A DNA stretch of 64,000 nt from Trissonchulus latispiculum. Lineage: Eukaryota; Nematoda; Enoplea; Enoplida; Ironidae. The stretch covers positions 93,641 to 157,640 of the forward strand of contig JASAND010006839.1 in NCBI GenBank assembly GCA_030248195.1, in the 5' to 3' direction. This document shows positions 36,901-49,400 of the stretch, piece after piece (position 1 is the first letter of the stretch; the number at the start of each line of letters is the position of its first letter). Below the pieces are notes generated by a model. That model worked only from the letters and a program-made list of their open reading frames with translations. It was not told the DNA's origin and searched no databases. The position numbers and the translations under genes are program-made.

Positions 36901-39900
36901 TTGTTTTGTTCTAGTCCGTTTGTTATTGTTGTTATTGCCGGGCTACTCAGCCAAGCGGCTATATGAGGGCGCTAACCTTACCAAGTCTAGTCCGTTTCAG
37001 TTGTCCCACTGCAGTGAAAGAAAGGCTGGCTATAATTATTATTCTGGTTTCTGATTTTGACATACGTACTTTACCATGTCCTACTAAAATTTTAACAACC
37101 AATTAATTTTATTGGAATTTTGTTTGTTATTCTTTGATTTTTGTCTCTGTTTTTCCAGGTTTTTTCCGATTTTTGTCTGTTTTTTCCAGGTTTTTTCTGA
37201 TTTTTGTCTCTGTTTTTTCAGTTGTTTTTTCTGATTTTTGTATTTGTGTTTTTCTAGGTTAGCGACGGCGGTGTTCATTCTCACATTGATCATCTGCTGG
37301 CCCTGATCGGCGCGGCAAAGCACCATGGCGTTCCCCACTGCTTTGTGCAATACTTTGGTGATGGTCGGGATACTAGTCCTACTTCTGGAGGTAAGCGCTA
37401 CACCTGCACGTTGCGTGCTAAACGTGAGGTTTTGTGGTAAAAAAGCGGGCTGGGTGGGTAGGGGAAGGAGGTAGGAAAGTGTGGGTTAGTTTAGGCGAAG
37501 AAAATTTTGTTTCTCAAGCATGTACGTACTATTCTGAGTTGACTTAAAAATTACTCTGTCGAGGCTTGTATGTTTGGTTCAGAAGAGGCGTGTTGTACAT
37601 TAAGTAGATTCCTTTGCTTTAAGCATAAATTACCACAAATTAAATTAAATTTAACTGAAAACTAAATAATTGCACAAATAATATTCTACACCCTAAAAAC
37701 AAAAAAGGTTTCCTACTTCCTAGCAACGTATGTACCATCCTCAAGAGTTGTACACAAATTAGCTGAGAGTGTGGCAAGCCGCTATGCTCTGCACTTATAC
37801 TTGTATGTTGGAATATGCCTGTATATGTATGAAAACATTAAGCAGTTATTGCACAGCAACGGGTACCCCCTCCACTCACTGCTATCACTGAGTACCCAGC
37901 TAGTGCCCAATAGTGACCGCTCACGTGCTAGTTATGTTTGCTTGTAAAAGATCACGGGTTGTGAGCGGTCCTACGGATTGGACGTTTTCTGTTTGCTTCT
38001 CTCCTGTTTCGCACTAAAATTTGTCTTATTGACTGTTTAGGCAGGCGTTTTTCATTATTTCTTATGTATAAGAACGCTTTGAGCTGTAACTCACAAACAT
38101 ACCAGTAAGTAAGTACAGAGATCGAGCATTGTGTAATCAGTGCGTGGTATGATGCCATTTTTATGCAGATGATGTTTTATCCCAGGTAGCTGTAAGAGTA
38201 TGCCCCCTCACCATGCTTTTAATCTTAATTATGTACGTGTCATGTATGCGTATACGTACGCACTCTTGGTACCTAAACACAGGGATTACATAGGTCTATA
38301 CGTGTAATACCTACATATTTTACGTAGTTTAGTTCGTACAACTAAAAAACTGCAATTATTGTTTTATTTTTTCAGTCTTATTTCCGTCTGTTTTGTTTTG
38401 CAGTTGGCTTCATGAAACAGGTGCTGGACTTTCTGGGCAAGGAGTCCTACGGGGAACTGGCCACCGTTGTGGGCCGCTACTATGCCATGGATCGGGACAA
38501 GCGCTGGGAGCGAATCCAGCTCGCCTATGAGGGTCTCATTGCTGGACGTGGCGAGACGGCCACTAAGGATAATCTGATTGAGGTTCGCTCGGTGGGGGTC
38601 TCTGGGGCTGATTATCAGGATATTTTTTGGGGGAGGGGCATCTCGGGGAGGGGGGGAGCTCACGTCCCTTTCCTTACCCTGTATTGTAAACAAAACTGTC
38701 CTCTGGTTGTCAGAGAAATGTGAATTGGAAAATTAGAAAACTGCTGAAAACTTTGATTTTTCTTGTTTTTCCATAACGTGAAAGCTGACGCCAGGCGGTC
38801 CTGAAAATCCAGTCGAACAATTTTTCCGTTGGGCGAGTCGCGAGTAGTAGCCAGTCAAAGCCAAAAAGTGGGCAAAGATCAAAGGATTTTGAAAAATAAA
38901 AAATGGAATAGCTCTCGCGTTGTGTCACCAAAACAGTTGAAATTTGGCACTTTGCACATTCCGAGAAGTCGAAAATTTTCCCGAACAAATCGGGCTAGTA
39001 ATCTTTAATTTACTAATCTTTTTGGATATGAAAGCGGCTCTCTTTGCAATCGCATGAAATATTTCAGAAATTTTTTTCACGAAAAGCAAGATCTGATCAC
39101 GCCAGTTCATAAAATATGCTCTATAGTATTTATCTTAAAGCGCTTTATCAATTAAATCAATTTTAATTAAATTAAATTAATTAAATCTTTAAATCAATTT
39201 CGCTTTCTACATTCCCCCAGACTTTAGTTCCATAATTTGCATGTTTGCACCCTTTCTGCCACCTTGTTCCTTTGAAGCTAAATTTAGTGGTGCAGTGTAG
39301 CTTACTATGTCACTCCGGTTTAGGAAGATAGAACTCATTTTTAAATTGAATTATCTTTGCCTATAGCGTCTGCTATGCATTATTAACATGTTGCGGTTTT
39401 TCTAGCTGGTAAACAAACGCTATGCTGCCCAAGAGACGGATGAGTTTCTGAAACCCATTATTTTGAGCGAGGATGGTAGAATTAAGGGTTGGTACATTAT
39501 TGTCTTGTTGTACTTTGTTTTTTCACTGTTTTAAGTTTTCTTTCGGTCTTGGGATTTTTCTATTTTTCGTGCTTCCAAGCTTTGACAAAAACCAAATTAA
39601 CGGGACGAGACCTGATATTTTGACTTTAGATCTCTTTTTACCTTTTTTCTATTTTTGGGTTGGGTGGATCAGAATTTTGGAGGGACCTCCCTTCACTCCG
39701 GGTAAAACCGGATTTTTAATACCTGTACAAGAAATAAATTTGGAAATGTCTACAGATTTTATGATTTGTTGCAATGATAGCAACCGTTTTTACACAAATC
39801 TCTTTGCCTTTTATAAGTTTCAGTTCTGGCTCTGTCATCGAGGACTCGAGTACGTCCATAAGTAAATTTCCTATGGATTCCTTCTCTTTCTTTTTTATTT

Positions 39901-42900
39901 TTCAGACGATGACACCCTGGTTTTCATTGATTTCCGTGCGGATCGAATGCGTCAAATCGCAGAAACCTTCGGCATTCAGCAACACTTTCAGTCGGATGTG
40001 CCGTTGCCAAAAAATCTGGTACGTCCTTATACTTAGATGCATATATAGCTTGTGGCAAGTGTGTATAGGAACCCGTGAATATGGGTTGCTCGGCGAAGCT
40101 GTGCCCATATTAATTCGTCCACAACCTAGTCCTCTTCACTGTTTGAACCTAGCCTCCATATTAAGCATTTTTAAGAGTCTAGTCCTCTCTTGATTTTGCA
40201 ACCTCACCATCACCCATATTACTTTGTCATGCTCCGCTCTGGTGGAGCATTTTTGGTTGTGGCAATGGCTTTTCTTGCAGTTTAATGTTGTTGTTGTTAT
40301 TGTTGTAGAAGCTGTACTGTATGACCCAGTACAATAAGGATTTCCCATTTCCCCTCCTGTTTCCTCCGGAATCTCATAAGAATGTTCTGGCTGAATGGTT
40401 GGCCTCCAAGGGACTCTCACAATATCATTGTGCTGGTATGTAAATTATACAGTATATGTACTGTACATAACATATCGTTAGAGTACATATTTTTGGTTGT
40501 TTATTAAACCTTGTTTGCCTTCAACCATTACAATAATATACAGTTGTATAATAATATAGTGTTAAGGTTAAGTTTGAAAACATTGCTTGTCATTTAGTAA
40601 AGGTTTGAAGGTTGACTGATTTTGGGTTTATTCCGCCCACAAAGATAGCATTCAGAGTGGCAAGATTTTTCTAAACATTTCCGCTGAAAATACCCTTTTT
40701 GTTTTCAAAATCTTGACCATTTTTCCGAAGTAAAATTTCAAAGAGCCAGTGGGGGCAGGCCAGATCAAACTCAGAAGGAAAAAAGTTCCCTCTTCAATGG
40801 ATGCCCCCTTTCCGTGGTGGAGAGGATCCCTGGAGGGTGGATCCCGTCCCCCTCTGGTTGGTCCCAAGTGGCTCCCCTTACAGGCCCTCCGGTCCAGCAA
40901 TCGCTGGTGGGAAAAGCCATCCGGCCCCCATATCCAGGAGGACCCAAAAACTGCAGTCTATACGTCAAAACCAGGGTTTTTGACTACGGGATCTAGCCGT
41001 CCGGCTAGCTGGGTCCCTAGAGCAACGGCATCGTTGGCTACACTACTGATGCTGTTGCTATTGGTAGCCGGTGACATTCGCCCTAATCCAGGACCGCGAC
41101 ATCCCAAACCAACGAGCGATGCCCCCCAATGGCCGTGTGGGAAATGCGGACGCAACGTTCCCTGGACGGTATGGGGTATGGGGAGTGCTCTGCAAGAACT
41201 GTGATAAATGGTATCACAAAAACTGCGCAGAACTGTCGCTCCAGGAAATCAAATCACTGACCCCGAATTCGTGGATCTGCAGACACTGTATTCCCCCGCC
41301 CACCCCTACGCCTGTGCCAAACTCGCCGCAACAGGTACCCCGACTCCGACCGCCTGCCCCACCGCCCCCCAGCTGCCGCAAACTAGACTCCAACAACAAC
41401 CGGGGAACAGGTCCTCGACGCTTCGCATTCTCCAATGGAATGTCAGCAGCTACCACCGAAGAAAGGCTGAGCTAGAGAAATTCCTGTATGAAATGGACCA
41501 AGCAGGAAATCCTGTGCACATTGTGAACTTACAGGAAACCAGACTGTACGGGAAAATCCCGACTCTAACTGGATACTCCGTCGCAGTAAAGGACCGACAG
41601 TGCAATCGGCAGGACCGGAACGGGGCTGCCTTGGGTGGAGGCCTCCTCACAGCAGTGAAGAATGGTATCCCATTCAGGGTATCCCAGGAAGCAGTAGTCA
41701 GTCCAGATGACAAAACGACGGAAACGCTTGTCTGCTCAGTCTTTCTACCGAAAGGGAGAAAGCATCGAGAAGTTACATCTGTCAATATTTACTGCCCGCC
41801 CATCCGAAATGCCATAGATGACAACAGGCAGGACAGTTTTGACCCTGATGCCCTGCCACGAAATTGTGATACCATAATAACTGGTGACTTTAATGCCCAT
41901 GCATTAACATGGGACAATCAAGTAGCGACGAACAGAAGAGGGCTACTAATTGAAGACTGGCTGGCAGGATCGGAAATGATTGTAGCCAATGATGGAAGCC
42001 CGACTCGAACCGACTACCGTCTGGGCAGTGACGGAGCACCTGATCTCACCATGTATCACTCGGCCTGGCATGGCAGAGTCAAATGGCGTGTACTGGACGA
42101 CATGGGATCAGATCATCTCCTATACTAGTAGATATAAGCTTGGAACAACCTCTCTGCCCTCCACCAAAAATTCACCAAAGTGGGCTCACCACAAGGCTGA
42201 CTGGAGACTGTACGCTGAGATCCTGGAAACTAAACTGCGGCAAAATAATGTCCTCCGTGAAACCTGTGTCCACAGAGCTAGTCGACTACTGACAGACGCA
42301 ATATCATACGCAGCCAACAAGGCCATATCTTGTGGAAGGAGAAAATACCCCAAGCCATGGTGGGATGAAGAAGTTGAATCTGCAGTAAAACAGCGGAGGG
42401 AAGCCGGAAAACTGGCCAGCTCAAGTGAAGAAAACAGAAGGAAATGGATTCAGCTAAATCAGGAAACCAATGATCTTATTCAGAAAAAGAAATCTGAATG
42501 CTGGAGGAGCACCACCACGAAACTGGACGCCAACAGCGACCCAAATAGAGTATGGTCTCTGATTAAGGCAATGGATGGGCGCCATGGCAAAGTCACCTCT
42601 ACTGCCCTGGTCAGGAACGGAAAAGTCTATACAACTGACAGAGACCGAGCTGAGGTCCTTTGCAAAGAATATGCAGCTGTCAGCAGAGTGAAAGAAGAAA
42701 AGCCGGAACGGAAACGGAAACGGATCATTGGAGCTAAACTACGTCAGTGGAAGACCTCATCAGACCAGGATCAGGAACCAAGCCATAAACCGTTCACAAT
42801 GGCAGAGCTAAAATCGGCTATGTCTGATCTTCCGAGGAACAAATCCCCTGGAAACGACCGAATAACTCCGGAAATGCTGCTGAATCTCCCACCAGCTGGA

Positions 42901-45900
42901 CTGGTGGCCCTGCTGCACGTCTACAATCTCTCCTGGGCGTCTGGAGAGATTCCGAGCAGCTGGAAGAAGGCAACTATTATTCCAATTCCCAAGAAAGGAA
43001 AACCATTAGATCAGCCAGCCAGCTATCGACCTATAAGTCTGACCAGCTACATATGTAAAATAATGGAGAAGCTGGTAAAAATTAGGCTGGCGTACATTCT
43101 GGAGAACCAGCATTTCTTCGCCGAAGCACAGGCCGGCTTCCGGCAAAACCATTCAACTGAAGATCAGATAATGCGAATTACCCAGGACATAGCCGATGGA
43201 TTCCACAGCAGGCCGCCCCAACGAACTGTAATGGCCCTAATCGACTTTGCTAGGGCATTTGATACAGTGTGGCGCCCAGGAATACTAGAAAAGCTGCTCA
43301 GCTGCAACGTCCCTGCTAAATTCATCATCTGGATCAAGCAGTACCTATCTGACCGCCGAGCTAGTGTCCGTATCAACGGCAGACACAGCAAATTCCGGCG
43401 TTTCTTAGCTGGAGTTCCGCAAGGGGGAGTGCTTTCTCCCATGCTGTTCCTGGTATTTATCAACGATATCGCTGCCACGTTGCCGGAAAATGTTCGGATC
43501 AGTCTGTTCGCAGATGATTTGGTTGTTTGGGCAAGCCACCAACGAATTGAAGAAGCAGAACGAACGAAGCAGCAGCTGGCCGTGGACGAGATCAAAAACT
43601 GGGCAGATAAGTGGAAAATGACGGTGAACGTTGCGAAATGCGAAGCCACTCTGTTCACCACGGACCCCCACCAGGCGAAGGCGACTGTGAGCCTGTCCTA
43701 CGGGCAAGATCCTGTACCGTTCAATGCAGATCCCAAGTTCCTGGGAGTTACCTTTGACAGAAGGCTCACCTTTCGACAGCACATAGCCACACTCACAGCA
43801 AAAATGAAATCCAGGCTCAAAGTCATGAGCTGCACTGCAGGAAAGTCGTGGTGTATGGCCAAATCCAGCTTGAGAACGGTATATCTAACATACATCAGAT
43901 CGGTGGCGGAGTATGGCATTGGAGGTTGGGGGCCTTCAGTGGCCAAGACCAATTTGCAGAATCTGGAAGTCTTAAACAGCAGAGCGGCGAGACTGGTAAC
44001 TGGATGCACCAGTACTGCACCTACTCCTGCAGTTCTGGTAGAAGCAGACCTCCTTCCCATCAGAACAGTCACTGAAAGGAAATCCCTGTCAGCCTACCTG
44101 AAATCGACTGTCCTGGAAGAGGGAAACCCGAGAAGAATTGCTGCTGATGGCAATTGTAGGCAAAGACTGAAATCGGTGACATCATGGCGGGAATTTGCCA
44201 AAGAAAATCGACACGTCAGGGATCTGGCCGGAATAGAACGAGAACCAATACTACGGCAGCCACCCAAACCGCCCTGGGCACAACCGCCAGGGGCCAGTGT
44301 TATCCAGCATCTCAACCCGGGTTGAAACGTCAACCCGGGTTGAGTGTGGGGTTGAAAATGTCAACCCAATGTTATCAAAACTGGGTTGAACAAACCCGGG
44401 TTGGAATAGCGGGGTTGGGGTTGAGATTTAGGTTGAGTTCCAACCCAGTGTTATCATTAAATTTGGGTTGAAAATTTGGGTTGGTTTTCGGGTCGAAATC
44501 GCAGAATCTCAACCCTCCTCTGCTAGGAGGGTTGAGATTTCAATCCGGGTTGAGATAACGGATATCCAGCCTTTCGTTCTAGTTTTATCAATTTGCCATA
44601 GCTGACGAATGGAACTAGGAATAGCCGAATTTTAAAAAAACTAAAGAAAGATCATTCGATATTTCGTGAATCATGGCATGATGAAATCAAAACAAAAATG
44701 CAGGATTGAAATAAAATGAAATGCCCGTTTATCCAGTCTTTTTCATAAATTTGTTTCGCCATTTTTGTGGTCGCAATGAGTGTTTTATTTGCCACTATAT
44801 CAGCGCATGATAAACTAAAGAGTTTTGCATAATTTTCGCTACAAATGTAAGTTGCGTTTATAGTAATTTTTCGTTACACGCCTTCAATTTCAGCAGCAGT
44901 TGGAACAGCAGCATTCTTCTCGCTAAAGCCATTTTGGGTTGAAACCTGGGTTCAAATCGGGGTTGAAACCGCTCAACCCGGGTTAAGTTAACCCAACCCC
45001 AAAAATGTTTGATAACACTGGGTTGAGCAGCGGGGTTTAGCCAACCCGAAAATTTCAGGGTTGAACCCAAAAATTGGTTCAACCCGGGTTGAACTCAACC
45101 CGATTTTGATAACATTGGCCCCAGAAGTAGACATCTGTCTGGAGTGGAACGGCCAAGTCAGCACCATAGGCGGTCGAGTAGAAGCCTATACTGACGGGTC
45201 TGCCAAATCTGGGACTGACGACGGAGGAGCTGGAGCCTTCATCATACTCCCAGATGGGACCACTGAGCGAATCTGCAACCCGGCCGGAAAGCTTTGCTCT
45301 AGCTACCGGGCTGAGCTAAAGGCAATAAGAATGGTCCTGGAATGGTACCTGCAGAAGTGGAGCCGTGAAACAGACCGTCCTGGGCTTATTCTAGGGATTT
45401 TTTCTTTATGGGGGGCCCTCCCAAAGGTCCTAGGGGCAAGGAATTTTTGGGGGGGGGGCGAAAATTTTTCGAAAAATAAGCTAAAAATAGCGCTATTTTT
45501 CTGGCATATACTATAAAAGTTGATTTTCATAGCAAAAATAAGCAGATTTAGTGTTGAAAGGGGCAAAACTTGAGTAAAAATCTCCGGCGAAGCCGGAAAA
45601 TTTTTGAAAATTTGGCCTGAGCGATTTTTTCAGGGCAAAATTTGGTACCAAAAGGGGCGCCCACTTTTTTGGGGGGGGACGATTTTTGGGGGGGAAGGGT
45701 GTTTATGGGGGGGGGCCCCACCCCCCCACTAGAATAAGCCCAGCCGTCCGACCATGATCATTCTGACTGACTCCCGGTCTGCGCTACAGAGGCTGGAAAA
45801 GGGACCAGGAGCGGCCATAGGGGAAATGGAAGCGCAAATCTGGAATCTCCTGTTTGAAGCCGACGGAAGAATATCCTTCCAGTGGGTACCAGGACACACC

Positions 45901-46416
45901 GGAGTTCCTGGAAATGAGAAAGCGGACGAAATAGCTAAGCAAGGATCAGCCCTTGCCCAGGTAGACGAACCGGTGGACCTTCCCACCATGCAAAAGTATG
46001 TATATCGGAAGACGGCAGAAGACTGGAGAACCAGTATTGACCATCCACTTGTACGGAGAATAAATCCACGACTACAACCAATCAGCGACGAAAAGGAGGC
46101 CGGATTGTCCAAAAAACAGAGGGTAATTCTGGCCCAACTGCGCTCAGGAGGCCACTGCAGCCTGCTGGCAGCCTACAGGCACCGCATAGGTCAGGCTACA
46201 AGTCCTGTCTGTCCACGATGTGGAGAAGCAGAAGAAGACCTGGAGCACCTCCTGCTTTATTGCCCTGCATTAGCGACGTATAGACTGCATACCCTGGGAC
46301 ATACCCCCTACCTGGATATCCTGGTTACGGACCCCAAACTGGTGATTGGGTTCCTGGAGGTGGCGGGGCTAATAACACAGCCCTGACTCATATGCCGATG
46401 CGATGAGCCTGCAGCC

Positions 46417-46449
<33 letters not shown>

Positions 46450-49400
46450 GTTCGACATCCGCACAGTTGTTTTGATAACAACGTTTCATTATATCATTAG
46501 GTAGCAATTTCTAGGCATTTTTTTGCAAACGGTTGTTTTTTTCTGTTTTGTAGAAACGGAAAAGTATGCCCATGTGACGTTTTTCTTCAACGGAGGCCGG
46601 GAGGCAGCCTTTGACAAGGAGGAACGGAAGATGGTCCCCTCGCCCAAGGTGGCCACCTATGACCTGCAACCGGAAATGAGCGCTGCAGGCGTCGCTGATG
46701 AGGTACATTCCTACGCTCGGCTTACTTTAGGCCAAACATCATGCGGGGAGTATACCTAATGTGGTGGTCTAAAATGGTCAAAAAGTGGTGCTGTAAAACT
46801 TGCATGTTTTTGGGCATTTTTTCTTAGAATCATAAGCTAAAAAGTGCTGAAAAAATCAGTTTTGGTTTTGCACCAGAATAGATGATTTCAGTCCGAAAGA
46901 AGAAATTTCAGCGATCCACTATATTTGTTGAATTATGTATTTGTTTTTATTCCTGTATTTTGAAATGTTAAGTTTTCAGTATTTTGAAACCATTTTGATC
47001 TGTGGATTTCATTTCTGTGTTCTAGATGGTAGCTATTGTTGAGTCTGGAAAGCATCCGTTTGTGATGTGCAACTTTGCCCCGCCAGACATGGTGGGTCAT
47101 ACGGGGAAGTATGAAGCGGCAGTCAAGGCTTGTGTGGCTACTGGTACGGTTTTGTGTATTTTTTCACGTTTTTGGTGTCACATTTTGGGTGCCAAAACAG
47201 GGGGGGGGGGGGTGAAGTGGGGAAGCTTAAAAATGGCAGCAAGTGCTTGTGAATAAAAAGAAGATGGTGACGCAATTTCGGTCTGAAATAATTCGTTAAG
47301 GATTGTATGTACAAGGTATTGATTATTGTGAAATAATGAAATAGCTTGCCTTCTTGGAGTCACAAAGTAAAGCTTAAATTTATTCCGGTGCTGAAAACGC
47401 CAAGAAGGTGTCTGCTCCAGCCTCCCATTGTGGGACCTTGATTAGGCTACGTAACGATTGTCATACTAGCTGATGGGAAGAGACAAAGATTAACGCCCTC
47501 ATACGTACAGAATCTTTTGGCTGTGTAGCCCGGCAATATCAATAGAAACAACGGTACAATAGCGCTCTTAGCCAGAGAGAAAGACTAATTAAAACAATAT
47601 ACCAAAGAATCTTTAGAGGTATATAAGTTTTAGTTTTTTTGTTTCTAAGGGTCTTTTCGTCAAAGAGTTGGGTTAAAATGAACTCCTTTAACTACATAGT
47701 TTTAGCTTCGCTGAAGGCTTGACTTTTCTCCTGTTAACTCATTCATGAAAAGGATCGAGTTAAATTTAACTCTGCTTAACTCTGCTTAACTCTTTCACGA
47801 AAAGACCCTACCTACCTAAGTTTGTTCAGTCACAAAATCTTTTACTTTATGCTTTTCAGACACGGCGATTGGCCGTATAGAGGAGGCCTGCCGGAAGCAC
47901 GGCTATGTCCTGTTTATCACAGCTGACCACGGGAATGCGGAACAGATGTTGGACGGGAAGGGCGGACCACACACAGCGCATACGTGCAATAGAGGTACCG
48001 GTGTGCTCTAGGTGTTAGTGAGAGAGAGGGGTGCAGTCAACAAGGCTAAGCTACAGTCCACAGATCCCAGAGGATACCATGAAATTCATCAAATAAGGGA
48101 TGATAATCAGAACGTAGACACCCAGAGTCAAGCCAACCGTAATTTACTACTGAGTTTGATTATCCGCTGTGGCCCCCTTCTTCAGACGATCCTTCACACG
48201 CTGTAATCGTTCCTGGGAGGGGGGTCAGGTTCCGGTAAATTGGAAAATTGGAGTCTTGGGGGAGGGTAGGAATACGGGGGACTGGGGGCAGGGCAGGGTG
48301 GGCTCAAAATTAGGGTTGTTACTGTTGTTGTCGTCGACCGCTGCTGAATGGATGCTAGTCGCGAATGTCCCGGGAGGTGGGGGATTTACTTTTGCGAAGT
48401 ACGGCCCCGGCCTCAGTTTTCCAATTTGTCTATTCTGGCGGGCTTGGATGCCCTGACTTCCCCCCCCCTCCCACCTCCCAGGAACGATTGCAGCCGGTGA
48501 AGGATCGTCTGAAGAAGAGGCCCGCCGTGGAGCCTCGAAACCGGCAGCGGATTAAGGTTGGTCTAACTCTAGGGTGTCTACGTTTTGATTATCATCCTAT
48601 TTGGACTTACGTGTTAGTACTGTATAGCTAGCAGGCCTCCTACTCTTCCTATTTTTCCTATTTTTTCCTATTTTTCTTTGAAATTCCTATTTTTTCCTAT
48701 TTTTGATGAAAATTCCTATTTTTTCCTATTTTTTCATTATTTTTATCCAGTTTTGGATTATTTCAGTATTAATGTCTGAGATAATGTTTAGTGTACGCTA
48801 ATCCCGGATTTTCAAAAATTTTCGGCTTCGCCTACAAGTCTTTGTCTGCAGTACTATCACAATTTTGTGGTTTCGCATGCGATTGAAAGATTAATTTTCT
48901 GAATCTTTCCTTTAATTCAATTAATTTAGTTGAGTAGTTAATTATTTAATTAATTAATTAGTTAATAGTTAATTAATTTAGTTCAAGAGTACATAATAGA
49001 TAAGAGTATGACAGCTGGCAGGTTCTCTCTTATCAGCTGCAGATACATGCTATGTTCGCTAACGGCTGACCCCCTCCCCACAAATGTGTATGCTCACTTC
49101 AAAGAAATTAGAACGCTATCTTTGCGTGTTAAAGCTCGCAACAGACGCACATTGAACCAACTGAGTAGTTGTGTTTTCGAGCTTCAGCATGCCAAGCGTA
49201 GCGGCCAAATTTGCTTGAAGTGAGCATACACGTTGGTGGGGGGATGTCAGCCGTTAGCGTGCAGAGCATGTACCTGCAGCTGATAATAGAGAACCTGCCT
49301 GCTGTTACACTCTTATAATGTACTCTTGGTTATATGTATAATTATGTGTATACAATACATTTCACGAAAACCATGCCTGTTGGCGAAGTTTCAAATTGTT

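Larger units (their letters stand above)
40789..46440 (+). mobile_element. LINE with PHD finger, APE endonuclease, RT and RNase H, in iPGM intron 8
   Basis: It is flanked by the 13-bp duplication AGGAAAAAAGTTC (40776-40788, 46441-46453). The 3' tail is (AG)n at about 46418-46440. The order is 2A-like motif, PHD, APE endonuclease, RT, RNase H and CCHC, as in RNase-H-bearing LINE clades (I/Jockey group likely; clade not certain). Frame changes occur near 41160-41190, 41400 and 42110, and two MITEs interrupt it (44291-45121, 45381-45742), so it is dead. It lies in the same orientation as the host gene. Confidence 0.92.

Noticed and set aside
39488..39491. Donor gtacat for iPGM exon 6
   Set aside because: It gives an immediate in-frame stop with exon 7.
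48012..48631. Short ORFs in iPGM intron 11
   Set aside because: They fall on the inverted Penelope tails and read across their junctions.
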